Shown here: positions 29,048 to 41,900 of the stretch, in pieces
How the letters are laid out: every line of letters starts with the position of its first letter
Position numbering within the stretch: position 1 is the stretch's first letter
From: Dendrophyllia cribrosa
Taxonomy: Eukaryota > Cnidaria > Anthozoa > Scleractinia > Dendrophylliidae
NCBI GenBank assembly: GCA_024195265.1
Contig: JAJLRJ010000002.1
Span: 14,488,254 to 14,552,253, forward strand
Reading direction: 5' to 3'
Length of the DNA: 64,000 bases
The notes under the pieces: generated by a model
Database searches by the model: none
What the model saw: the letters and a program-made list of their open reading frames with translations, nothing else
Told to the model about the DNA's origin: nothing
Made by a program: the position numbers and the translations under genes

Positions 29048-30070
29048 CCTTGAAGTTATGTTAGCCCGAATCATATTGGACCAAAGAATATGGCTGTGGA
29101 AACGTATCCAGCTTCATTCTTGACAAAATGTTCTTTTTCAAAATTAATGAAACTCTTCTCTTCAATGTTTCTTGAAAATGATGTATGACATTCACTTTCT
29201 TAAAGGCCCACCTTCACCCAAAATGCTGTGAGCGCCGTGATCACTTTCTGTGCTGAATTTCATGTAACACGAAAAAGGTAAGCTTTAGTTTTATTAAACT
29301 TATAGATAAAATTAATCACTAACAGCTTTTAAAAAAGAATTATCTTGAGTAATACTTGCTATGTTTAAGTGTTAAAGCGATTTTCTTTGATGTTTTCTTG
29401 TCTTTTTTGATCAGCTCATTAATTAAAACTTATATAATTTTAAACAGCTTACCTAACCTTACAATGGCTTAAGTCTTAATGTTAGTCTGCTAAATTTACT
29501 AAGCTAAATCTACATTTTAATGTGCAGTTTGATAACAAACTGCTAAAAAACTTTAAAGATAGCTAAAAATATACTAGTAGGTCTTATTCAGGTGACAATC
29601 TATAAATGTATAGGGCAATAGACCTTACTTCTCTCTAAAAAGACAAAATTTAATAAGGAATAAATATATAATAATATAAATGTACACTGTCTTTTGCAGG
29701 AAATGTAAAGATGGCCAGATGCATGTAATATGCTATCTACAGTTGCTAAGCATGTATTTTATCGGTGTGAGTAATAAAGCCGTAATTTCTAAAAGCATCT
29801 GTTTCATAAGTTAAAAAATACAATTCTGCATATACTTCAAGAGCTTATATTTACACCTGTAGTCATTATCCATAGCAATTTATTGTAACAGAAAGGTCCC
29901 ATAATAATGGTTTGAATCTAGTGAGTATGTTATAATTTTGTTATGAAGTTGTATAATTTTCAATTTGTAACTTAATTATTAAGACTGATCAAACTTTCTG
30001 AAAGGTATTTTAGTCTATGTTTTTACAAACCTGTTATTGAATGCAAGAACATGCAGACTAATTTGTCAAA
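29048..30070. other. AT-rich intergenic sequence, nothing seen
   Basis: No coding frame, RNA gene or element end could be supported. Confidence 0.4.
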
Positions 30071-30475
30071 TGAAGGGCTCCCTGCAACAACGTCCTGAGT
30101 GTGTTTTTGGTAACTTTCACTAAAATTGTATGTTTTAGGCCTTTAAAAGCACAGTTTCGTCAAATTAATGATTTATTATTGTTAAGGTACTTAAAACAGC
30201 TCCAAAATGGGGAAGAAAATCCACATCTTTGAGAAAATGTTTTGGGCCCCTATGACACCCTACGGCTCCCAGGACACCCTATGTATCTTTTCAAAATAAA
30301 AAATTATTCTGTTCGAAGATAGAAGATTTGTTGACCTGGATTAAATCCTTTCAGTCATATGTACATGATCCAGTCATAATTTTGGCAAGTGAGTCCCTTT
30401 GGAGGCCAAAAATCCAAGATTTCTGTGAAAATTTTCCAAAAACGCACTGAGGACGTTATTGCAGGGAGCCCTTCA
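30071..30475. mobile_element. 405-bp TIR element
   Basis: Inverted ends of about 42 bp: TGAAGGGCTCCCTGCAACAA at the left and TTATTGCAGGGAGCCCTTCA at the right, extending to a shared TTTTTGG. Non-coding; no clear target duplication. Confidence 0.85.
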
Positions 30476-30714
30476 AATATAAAAGTTAGTCATGATGGGA
30501 ATCCAGATAGATTACCTCAAACATGCATTGTACTGATCATTTTGATTGTAATGCAATGGGTAATGAAATCCTTTAGCTATATTGAACCCAAACTTAACAT
30601 CATGTCGCACTACAGTACTGGGATAAAGTAATGGAAATAATAATGGACGATTATCGTTCCTTTGTCACTATTGATGCATGTGAACCTATGGAAAATGCCT
30701 GGTTCAAATGTAGG

Positions 30715-30840
30715 GTTTAAACTGTGAAAAAAAAAAACTGTAAAAATGATTTCACATGTTTTTTTCACAGGTTTTGACCCTGTGATACGTGCCCTGTTCA
30801 CAGGTTTTAGGATTTTCCACTCGTGAAAAAACCTGTGAAG
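30715..30840. repeat. CCTGTGAAAAA-type repeats, inverse cluster
   Basis: Contains TTTTTTTCACAGGTTTT words, mostly opposite in orientation to the clusters at 21215 and 27750. Confidence 0.5.
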
Positions 30841-30875
30841 AAGCTTTTGAAGAAACTAAATATTTCGAAAATTTA

Positions 30876-31157
30876 GGGTGGCTCTGAACCCTATGTACAG
30901 AATTTTTTAAAACTTCGCACAAAGTTGTATCTTAACATGCCAATTACATGCCAGTTATAAGCACGTAAAGCTAAAATCAAGGATCCCTATAACAGGTTAT
31001 ACTGTTACTATGGTAACCTGTTACATAAAAGAGACCACAACTTGTTCACCAATGATTGGGCATTTGTTTGATACCATTATTGAAGCATCAACTGATAAAG
31101 AATTATAGTATTGATCCATCAAAGTGGAAAATTCTGGGAACTGTTGTGAGCCACCTT
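30876..31157. mobile_element. Possible TIR element, short ends
   Basis: TTAGGGTGGCTC at the left and GAGCCACCTTAA at the right are inverted with one mismatch. There is no other support. Confidence 0.35.
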
Positions 31158-33309
31158 AAGTAACTTAGCACTTATTTTAAAAAAGGCAGTGTGTTTGTGT
31201 ATTAATTTTGTAATCTGCAAGAGCTCCACTTTTTGGGGGTGTGGTACACACGAGACGACGAGGAGCTTGAAAACGACTCAGAAAGTGAGCCTCGCTCGCC
31301 TCGCTCAAGCCCCTCTCTGGCTCGTGTCTACCACATCCTTAACAAGCAGTCACTTAAAGGCAATTATCGTGTTTTACTATAAGTTTATTGTTAAAAAGTG
31401 AGTTGTAGATTGCCTATTTAGTCTCAGCTATCACCGTTTATACAGCATTCCATGCGCTGCAGTAATGATGATAGAAAAGATAAATTGCAACCAAGTTTAC
31501 TAGACCATGCTCATAGTTAGCTTCAAGCCCTTAAAGAAATATCTAAAAATGTGCATTTTAAATTGTGTAGAGAAAATATCGATAATATACGTGTGTGTTT
31601 CTAGTGATAACAAATAATAAAAAGATGTTACAAATTTGTTGTTTGCTTGTTTATCTGTATTTTTTGCTCAGTTATATTATTGTGAAAAAGAGCGGGTAAG
31701 ACTTATCGTCCTAAATTAAAATATCTAACTACATGTAGCTTTCATTTAGTTAGTTCTAACAGATGATGTCAAAATGTGGTAAAAACAAAAAAGGTGGCTA
31801 ACTTATAGCTAAGCGTAATTGTACACGTTAAATAAAGTTATTGTATTGTATTGTAACGAGCTGCAGGTGAGTTGGTCACTAATGTTGTTATCACATTTTG
31901 ACGCCTTCTGCGATCTGTAATTGGACAGACGCACGGCAAAATGGAATTTATTTGTTTTATACAATACACGGGAGAGAAACAGTAACCTCGTAGTACTCGA
32001 ATGTGATCTAATTTCGGTGTTTTCCACGTCGACAAAACTACCATTCGCTTCGCTTTCGTCTTCTACTTAATCGCCAATAACTTCTGCTAAGCAATTTTTC
32101 ATTTTCGATGCATACACTTGCCCTTTCCGGAATAATCTCGTCCACATTTTCATAACTCTGCAGAAACCATGCGTTTCCTCCTACGTCAAACGTCATTTGA
32201 AAAGCATTTTCATGTTTGCATTGGTTAAACTACTTCGAGCCGTTATATCCGGCTCGTTCAATGAATCATCTAACGGTTATCGATCATATCCGACAGCTGA
32301 ATTCGTAGGGATGACCACCTAATAGAGCCGATGAAAATTCACATCGTTCTGATCGCTCTGTGTTCAAATACCATCTTAAAAACGTGATCCTGAATTTGGC
32401 CTGTCAACATTGGTACAGAGAACCCTAAGGAATTAAACTTGATACCAGTTCAAGCTAATGCGAGATGCTTCACATTACGTTCCTCGGCGCGATCGGTTGT
32501 CGTCATCGTCGCGGACTGTTGGTCCCTTGTCATGAGCGATTGCATGGTGCCGCGCTCAGTTCAAGGAATATCTGGGTGGGAGGGTGACGTAACTTCTTTA
32601 AAATGCATAGATTGACATAGAGAAGAAGCACACCGACACTTTTGAATTTTGAAGACATGTTAATACGGCAGTTGGAGTGCAACTGCCGTCGTCAGACACA
32701 ATAAATGAACAGAATTGAATTTTAAATAAATATATAACACTAATTAGAAATCCTAACTAAAATAGTAAGCATGAAGGAAAAGAAAGCATAACTACCTGAG
32801 AGCTGTACAGAAAGTTTTAAATTAACGTGTTTGAGCTGTTGATTTAAGGACTGGGCTTGTCTCATGCTTGTGCAAAGATTAGACTTAGATTCCTTTATCT
32901 TTGTAGTTGTAACCGCAGAAAGGTGTCACTTCCAAGGAAACACACAGTCAAAGTTGATTGTGTGTTTCCTTGGAATTTTAACGTATCTCCCTCTATCAAG
33001 ACCTTTTAGGAATAGAAGTCGATTAAAAATCTGTATCGCCATCAGTTGAATTCCCGTTGTTATAAGCCGAGACTAAATAAACTAAAGCTACAGTGCCATC
33101 CATTATAAGTGTAAGCGGCTTATCGGTTGATTTCACAATCTATACAAAGAAAGACCAAGGAATGTAAAAAGCATGTAGGCGTTCCGAAACGACATGCGTA
33201 CCACTGATGCCAATGAAATGAAGTAGTTTGTCGGAGGAAAATTTCTCGCGGCCAAAAAATGTTTCATCCAGGATGCCAAAGGGAAGGCTTTTGCACTCCG
33301 GTCTACTAA
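31158..33309. other. Intergenic, no gene; hairpin at 32928-32974
   Basis: No exon recognised. A compact hairpin (TTCCAAGGAAACACACA against TGTGTGTTTCCTTGGAA) lies near 32930-32973. Confidence 0.4.
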
Positions 33310-33620
33310 AGGCCCGTTTACACATGCGATTTTTGATGCGATTTTTGTCCCCCTCTCAAGTGCAACTTTTGTCGCAAGTGTAAATTAGCGGCGATTTCCT
33401 GTGCGATTCGGGTGCGACATTTGCTTTGACTTGCTGTGCCAGTTCCCAAAAATCGCCGCCAAGTTGAATCAGGCGAACATGTTCGAAACCTCTGCGACAT
33501 CGCGCGACAAATCGCGCCCAACAATCACACTGAAATCGCCGCCCGTTTACACATGTGATTTGAAGATGCGCTTGCGCTCGACAAACATTGCACAAAAAAA
33601 TCGCCTGTGTAAACGGGCCT
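33310..33620. mobile_element. 311-bp Harbinger-like MITE
   Basis: TIR AGGCCCGTTTACACATGCGA / TCGCCTGTGTAAACGGGCCT, flanked by TAA (33307-33309, 33621-33623), the 3-bp duplication typical of PIF/Harbinger. Non-coding. Confidence 0.8.
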
Positions 33621-35187
33621 TAAAAAATACCGGGCTAGAGGGTGCGAAAGCGAAAGAAAAGTCGAACTTCGGGCCTTTATGCGTTCACCGACTATGAGCC
33701 TGAGGGCCGGCCTACTGAAATCAGTAAAGATTTAGATGTTAAAAACGTGTTACCGGCGATGTGCAGACTACGCTGTAGATACATCTGCGCTATAGGTCCT
33801 TTATAAGCGGTCCACGACAAAATAGCTTTTACATCTAGAACCTGTCAATATTTCCGTAAAAAAGAAAATAAGCGGATAAAAAAACAGTTAATTTTCAAGC
33901 TTCTGTTCAAGTCACAGTGCCATGAATAAATAAATGCGGATCATTATGATGTCGCGAAAATTTCCTTTGGCGTCGGCGTTTAAGCCCTATGGGCAGCTGG
34001 CGAAATAAGTGTCTGGCCGGTACTTTTGAAGGGCATTATATAAGATGTGGGAAATGACCAAAATTTTTATCCTAACCGAAAAATAACGCAAGATGAAAAT
34101 GTCAAACGGATTTATGACTGAAAATCAGCCCGTCTACCGAGTCTGTAGACGCAACTCTACAGACTCTAGTCTGAAGTGTCAGGCGCTTTCTCGCCCTACC
34201 CCCTGTGGGCGCCGGTGAGAGAGTAACGTAACTCAAGATTGCTTCGGCGGGTCGTTTCTAACTGTTGAATTGATCGAGTCTTTGAACCGAAAATTAAATT
34301 GTGACAGCTTGGGAGCCCTGCCAATCCAAGATGAGCAGCACTTTCCTGGAGTGCTGTTTATATGCCTTGCAAGGTGTTTCTAACTTTAACTCGTCTGTGG
34401 ATGAAACCCTGATGTGTGACCATTCAAATTAAAGTTATCAAGCAGAACTTTCCTGTGGTGCTGTTCATTTTACAATCGTCTTATTTGGATATGAGTCGAG
34501 CAGGCCGAACTGGCAGACGAAAACGCAAACACAATACCCGGATGTGGGAACGGCGAGTGAATCGTGGCATGGTCAACAAGGAAGTCCGCGGAAGTCCTGA
34601 GTCTAAGGAATCCATGGCGTAACTATAAAAGTTTGACAAATAATTCGAACTAGGACTTTTTATGAGTGAATAGTGAACTGAATCGCTTGAAAAATTTAAG
34701 TGATTTTCGCTCCCCTCTCTAACCTTACCGAATCTAAGCGATTTCGCGTCATGTCCGTTTCCGTCATTTGAGAAGTCTGAGAAGTGGACACGTTTTTTCG
34801 TACGTGCTTAGCGTTCAGACGGACATGTGAAAGGATTCAGTCACAGATGCGGTCTTAAAAACACAGACAATACACTTTTCAAAGTCAGAATTTTAACTTT
34901 GATGAGAATTTTAAACCTATTAAAGACTTTGATTTCGGACTTCTTCAGCAGGCACTAATAACTGGTAACGTCATTTGTAAAAGTAAGTCAATTAAACTGG
35001 GTTGAAACGTATGACGTTAGGACTTAAACGTTTGCATTCATGTTAACTCAACCGGCTCCCAAATGGAATATTTTGCGGCCGATTCATACTGAAGTTTTTG
35101 GCTCAGTTAGCGGGTTTTAAGCGCCACAAAACGTTGTCCGCCTTTCCATATGTTTCAGCAGCTGTTCAAAGAACCGGGAAATTAAAA
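33621..35187. other. Intergenic upstream of ephrin copy 2, no gene recognised
   Basis: A 68-residue frame at 34416-34622 has a basic segment (GRTGRRKRKHN) but no family match I can make, and no splice context. Confidence 0.35.
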
Positions 35188-35200
35188 AGTATATAAAAAT
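35188..35200 (+). promoter_or_regulatory. TATA-like sequence upstream of ephrin copy 2
   Basis: AGTATATAAAAAT about 600 bases before the start codon. It could be a core promoter element if the 5' UTR is long or spliced; position alone does not prove it. Confidence 0.25.
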
Positions 35201-35792
35201 GTATAGGACCCTATGTATAGGATAGTAAGCACGATTTCTTGAATACCGCCGTGACTCTTGATAGTCCTTACAGAGTCACTCATGCATGCCGAGCAGAATA
35301 AAATTAAAGAGGCAAACTATTTGCCCCGATATAATCCCTTTAAGGCTAAATTGACAAGCTAATGTAGTTATAAACAACTAAGGATTAAAAAAGATGATAA
35401 TAAAGAAAAACAGAAACCCGTTAGTTATGTTTTATCAACGTCTTACTGATGGCTATCCGATGGCTGTCTCGAACGTTCCACGCATAATAATTCCAAGTCC
35501 ATTCCACGATTCTACAGATGGGAAGACTTGACATGCTCCATCCGAAGCGGGCTCGGTCAGCTCGGAACGGTCGAGATTTCCGGGGTGAATTGACCTGTAT
35601 TTATAATTATGGAGACGTCGTCGTCACTCAACCATTTGTAAACAGCGCGATTGAAGGAAAACACTTTCGTTTCTACAGACATATGGTACTTTGGAACCTG
35701 ATTTCATTGAACTAGTGAGTGTTATAATCAAACGTGCGCTAAGAAGCGAAACGTGTGGGCGTCCTATTGCAGCTCGACAACAACGTACATGT

Positions 35793-35914
35793 ATGGATTC
35801 AAAACTGTTCGTGAAGGTCGTTTTACTTTCTCTCTTCGGCTTCCTCATCAACTTGGACTGCGTTCTTGGCAGTGATATTTACACTTCCATCAATTGGGTT
35901 CCTCAGAATCCTTT
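35793..35914 (+). CDS. Ephrin copy 2 exon 1: signal peptide
   Basis: 122 nt ending in donor GTAAGT, phase 2. Start chosen at 35793 because MDSKLFVKVVLLSLFGFLIN begins a classic hydrophobic leader followed by DCVLGSDIY; cleavage is likely after the CVLG segment. An upstream in-frame ATG at 35691 would bury the leader. SDIYTSINWVPQNPL matches the N-terminal ephrin strand (IYWNSSNP in vertebrates). No counterpart exists in the window for copy 1. Confidence 0.85.
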
Positions 35915-38900
35915 GTAAGTATAGCAAAATTATATTTGTCGTGTGTATATATGTGAGTGAAAGAGCGACGGGCTTGATCGATTCTGTCTTATTGCACAAA
36001 CTAGAGTCTTAAATTTCTTCATACGTGCCAAAAGGTGTTTATACGCCTTTAAACATTGCTTTTTATTAAGAAATTTTAAGCTTGCCCCTCTTTTCAGACT
36101 CTTCGTGCCCGTACGCTTATTTCGTGCCCTAATTATCGGCAAAGGTTTTAATGCTAAAGCTTAATTTCCATATTTTTGCCATTTCTAGATTTATCCTTAT
36201 TTTCAGTGGATATTCGAAATTCAAGAAATGATCGTGTTATTGGAGAATGAAACAAATTGAGATTCCTGTTTAAACGTGCAAGTTTTGTTTTCTTGTTTTA
36301 GGAGGACAAGCTAACTTTTGCATAAAAATCTGTTATCGTTCCGAAGTGGAAGCCAAATTTGGGCAAGAAACTTAAGCGCTTAATTGTGATGTAGCATATA
36401 ATTTTTTCTACTGCAGTATTGAACCGACCTCACTGAATTTTCAGTTTCACACCCAAAGACGTAGTTAATTTGTGATAAAAACTTGATAAAACAAAGAAAA
36501 TAAGTGATTAAACTTGAGTTTAATAGTTAATTCCGATTCATTCAAATTTCTGCAGCAATATAAGCTTGCTGTATTATCATTATTGTCAATCAATATTGCT
36601 CCTTGTTGATATTGAAGGCTCCATTTCACCATAGAAAATATTCCAGCTAAAAAACATAAAAGAAGTATGTATACGTTTAAGCCCAGTCTGTAGATGCTGC
36701 TCCACTCCTGGCAAATTAAACCTATGTAATAAAAGTATTCTGGCTGCCTGACACCAAAGATAGTTTTTAGTCATTTATTTTAGTCCCCCCAAATGGCTGT
36801 ATAATACAATTTGACCTTGTTGTTGTGGTCTAAGATATTACATTTGGGTTTTATTGTCAGCAGCCTGCACAATAAATGTTTTAGTCATTCCCGTAATTGG
36901 GTCACCATTCCACATTGACCTTTACTATTAGTTCTTTCGGTTTTATTCTACATGTAAGTGGGTCAACTCTATCATTGTTTTTTAGTAATTTTAATCCTAC
37001 TAACGTTGTGTCAATGGATTCTATCCCATATTTGCCTTGTTGTTTTCCACTTCTCTGGCCACTAATCAAAGTCTTTCAATATCCTAACCCTGACTCATAA
37101 AAGCTGTATTGATCATGTAAACAAGTTAAATTGTGCGGAAAATCACAATACATGTAACTCCTTTTTGTTATTTACACATAGCCTATCAACTCTTATATTT
37201 TTGCAACTCATGTGATTTAATAATTAAAAGAAATACATACATGCATGTACAAACTACTAAGAATTTTACCAAAGAAACTGAACTCAAGCTCTAAACAAAT
37301 TTGACTATTGTCCTAAAATCTTTCATCATTTACAGTTGCCTGCAGTACAGAATTTAACTGTATCGATCAATGTAAATGGTTAAATTGGGTGGAACGTCAT
37401 ATAATTATAATAACTCTTTTCTTAGGGCCCAAGTATATGAGCCAGGCTGGCCTGGTTAGCCGAGATGGCCCATTTTGCCGAGATGACTTTCAGCCTGGTA
37501 TTACATGAAGCAAGCCAGCCCGGGCGACAAGTAAATTTAGCATCAACGGTTTCGGCTGAAAGTTGTTGTTCTTAAAATGGCGCAAAGCGTACAATGTTTC
37601 AATTAAGTTTTTATTGCATTTTAGCTCATTACCTTCGTGCTTATGCATTCTTGTGTACCTCTTTATCATTAAAGAGAAAAAGGGCCATTTACAGGCGAGC
37701 AGGTTTGCTCAGAGGCAAAGTTTTGTGCTGTCCCAGTTAACCGGGTTGGCCCGGTAAACATGATTACATGGAAAATTTTCAGCCCGGTTAGTCGGGATCC
37801 CAGCATCACGATACCGGGATCCCGGCTAACCGGGCTGGCCCAGTTGTCATATAATCGTAAAGTTGATTTTGGTTGCATTTAACAGGCGTGCTGAGATCTC
37901 GGCAAACCGGGCCAGCCCGGCTCATATAATTGGGCCCTTAGTGATTTGTACAATACTGCCAAAATAAATTTCTGTTCACTAGACAAGAGCACAATATTTG
38001 TTTTGGGTGTTCATATTAACAAAGACAGTCACTGTACCTTGTTCTTGTGCTCTAATACTGTACCTGTGGCCTGTACTGTATTTGGCCTGAGCCATACATG
38101 TAATTTTTATGGTGCTGGTTTAATCAACTAAGAGTTTGACACAAAACTGAACTGAATATTTGAACTTGAGATTCATAAGGTGGACCCTGAAATCAAATAT
38201 ATAGCACTCATTGATTTGTTGTCATATAATGCAGACTACTGAATATTTTTAATTTCAATCTTTTTCAGGTTTGTAGCTGATGAAAAAAATTGTCTCTCAG
38301 GGCACAGGACCCTAAAAGTCCAGTTGCAATCCAAAGTGAATTTTATTTGTCCAAATACTGCCTCTGTGCTACAGAAAACTCTAGTCGGGGTTCAAACAGC
38401 AAATATGTATGAAAATCTCTGGATTGTTTATAATGAAGCAGCCTTTAATAAATGTGACACAACATTAAAAGGCCAAAACAAGACAAGTAAACTTCTGTTG
38501 CAATGCAATACTCCAACAAAGTTGAGTTATTTTCCCGTGCTATTTGCACAGTTTACAGCAGAACAAGATGGACTGACATTTGAAGGGGGAAGAAAATATT
38601 ATTTTATAGGTAAGTGATAAAGAAGTCACAATTTGTAATCGCAATATTGGACTGAATGGAATACAATTTAGAGAGGAATAATTGAACAAGTAATTTTTCA
38701 AATTGGCCAAGTGTGTAGTGCAAGGACGATTTGAAATTATGAGCATCCATGATTACCCATGGATGAATTGTATGACACAAAGTCCAATTACTAATTAATC
38801 GCATCAATATTAAGCACAATTTAAGATTAAAAAAAATCTGTGTGGACTTTATTCAACTAAAAACATCATGGATATTTTAGTTTGAAACTAGTAGAGAAAC

Positions 38901-41900
38901 AGCAAAAAAAAAAAACATTTAAGTGCACTTGATTGATGCATGTGCAACAACAAGTTGCAATTGGATAGCTGTTCATAATTGGACACTCATTGGAGGAAAT
39001 GTGCGTAGGCAAGCAGATGACCAATCTCAATTAAGAATTTTCTTTTTGATATGATTAGTCTTGTACATGTAGGCAATATACTGGTAGTCATATAATTTAT
39101 ATAGTCATCTATGTCAAACTACATTGTAGCCAATAATTGGCTGCAAGGTAGTTTGAAATACAATTTACAGCACTTGCATTTCTTTGGCAACTTTATAGTT
39201 TTTTATGTTATAAACAAGACACTCCATGAATGTATGAGATTGCCATTGAACTGGAAATTTAATTTATCATCATCATCATCATCATCATTGCTGCCATATG
39301 TTAACTACAAGTTCCCCCCACATAGAGTATCACTCTTGTTCATCTTGGGGAAGATGCACTGGTTCTTTAAATGTGACTCCTGTCTCCCCAAGATCCAGAG
39401 ACACAATGTCCTTCCACCTTATTTTGTCTGCGGCACCCTGCCATGTTGACGATGACCCTATGTACATTTGTACATGTAAAAATAATATGAAAAATATTTT
39501 GAGGATGCTGTTTTCTGGGAAAAGCAGGAACTCTTGAAAGTTTTTCCCCTTTGATGCTAATTGGACCAGGTGTACTCTTCATGCAGACAGGAAAGACAAC
39601 ATCATTCCCACATGAGTGTCTCATTGCTAAAAGAGCATTAATACACTAACAAGCTATTCAGCATTAAGATTCATTTCCCTCTAAAATCAGTCACTCTAAA
39701 GGGCTAAAATGAGTGAATAATAAGACCATATTATGTACTAGGGAAACATCCTACATTGGGAAAGATGGCTCGTTCATGACAGTATAATATTAACAGTTAC
39801 ACATACTAAAAAAAGTTGTGTAATATGGCTGCTGGGAATTTTTACATGTCATTTCCCCCCTCATATATATATTTTTATTATTTATATATATTGTTATTTA
39901 TATTAATTCCTCCTTATACTGTAAGGAGGAAATAATATAAAACTGATCAATAAAACTACCCAATGTACCCTTCATATTTGTGAAAACTTTAATCGAAATA
40001 ACCCTTTTTGTATAACTGGACTGGCCTGGTTATTTGTATGTTAGTATTTGTATGTTAGGAAAAAGTAGAATGTCTTGACATCTGGTACTGGGTTGAAACT
40101 TTTTGCCAACTGAAACAGGCCAGCCCAGTTGTAAACATTTCACTCCTGAGTGCTTGCATTCTAGGCTGTGCTCTAAGACTTATCATAGGGAGCCCAATGG
40201 GAGTCCAACTATGAAATGTAGGGTGCACAGCAGTTAAGCTATGTACATATTATACAGTGTACATTTGTGTGCAAAAACTCAGTTTTTCTTGTCACCCAGT
40301 TTTTCTTGTCACCCAAAAGCAAAAGTTACTTGCCAGGGTGCTGTTGAACGAGGCACTGCCAGAGCACAGGCCTGCATTTGTAACCAACTACATTTGTATT
40401 TTTTTATATACTTATAGGTGGGATTACTAATGATAAACTATTATTATTATTATTAAAAATCATATTAATTTTGTAGCCGAGATGAAATTTTTGCATTTGA
40501 TTCCAAGGCAGAAGTCTTCCTGCTTCCCACTTCCTGAACTAACATCTGCCTTAATCCCACCAGTCTGGCTTAATTACATGCTAATACAGTACAGTTGAAT
40601 CCCGATAACTCCTTCCCTCGATAACTTGAACCAAACTGTTTTCCCCTTGGCTAAAGATGGCTTGCAAATTTAACCTCTATAACTCAAACCTTAGATATCT
40701 TAACCAAATTTCCCTCTCCCATGGAGGTTCGAGTTATCGAGATTCTACATATTTTACTGGCTCAAATACATGTATAAGAATGATACAGTAGTCCAGACAT
40801 CTACAGTCTATATTAATAGTACATTATTACTAACACTACAGATCTGTTTAAAAATAAATTAATATTGGTAGGCATCTATATTGTAGATTCTATATCCTGT
40901 ATTATTACAGGAAAATATTTATAGCCTCAATGACCTTGCTTGACACTGAAATTAATACATATGCATATTATATGCACAAGGAAGTGATATACAGTATTGT
41001 GATTATGGAGATGTTAAAATTAATCTTTCTACAGTACATGTATCTACAGATAAAAGTTTAACTTCATTATACTTAATGTCTGAAGCCCGGGGTCTGAAGT
41101 CATACATTAAGTAACAGTTTGATTTTCTATGCTATGCCCTTCAAAAGGGATAGTCTTTGTCTGTGTTGATAGTACATGTACAGTAAGTTGCATATTATTT
41201 TTATTCAGGAGCTTTAATAAATTACATCTCAGTTAAAATTAAATGTCTTATCTCAATATCTTCACCTCTGTGTTGCTGTACATGTAATATCATCTTTGAA
41301 TGAACAAAACCCAGAACTTATTAATTAATAAGACTTCCTTGTGGTTAACTGCTTTTAAAATCAAAACAAAACTTACCACATTGAACATTTGTAGCTTTTC
41401 TTCTGAAACAATTTATTTAAGCTTTTTCCTATTTATTTCTGTTTTTAATTTTTAGTTAAATTCTTTTTTTTTGGAAGCTTGCAGTTATGTCACTATGTGA
41501 TGTTGCAAGGCAATAAATGTAAATGTCAGACTTAATACAGATGTTTGAGATATACAATGTAGACTGAAGAGAAATTTCTTTAAAGACTTCCTTAGTTACT
41601 AAAACAAAACATTTCACATGATGCGTCTAGCATTTGTTAACTGGCTTTCAGCGGGAAACAAATCATGCTTACATGTATAATTTATATATGTTGTGGTTCA
41701 AATTTTTCATTGGTTTGAAAATTTTCAAACCAGTTTTATTTTTATTTTCCTTTGTCTTCATTCATTACCATAATTCTGAGACAAATGAAGATAAAAATCA
41801 AACTGGTTTGAAAGCTTTTAAACCAAAGAAAACTTTGAACCACAACATAAACACTGTACAGAGGATTTGGTTCAAGTCTGTATCAGCTTCCTTAGTGTGG

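Noticed and set aside
34416..34622. Basic 68-residue frame upstream of ephrin copy 2
   Set aside because: No recognisable domain and no supporting splice sites; left as unassigned.
35691..35792. Upstream in-frame Met as ephrin copy 2 start
   Set aside because: It would place 34 polar residues before a clear signal peptide; the Met at 35793 fits better.
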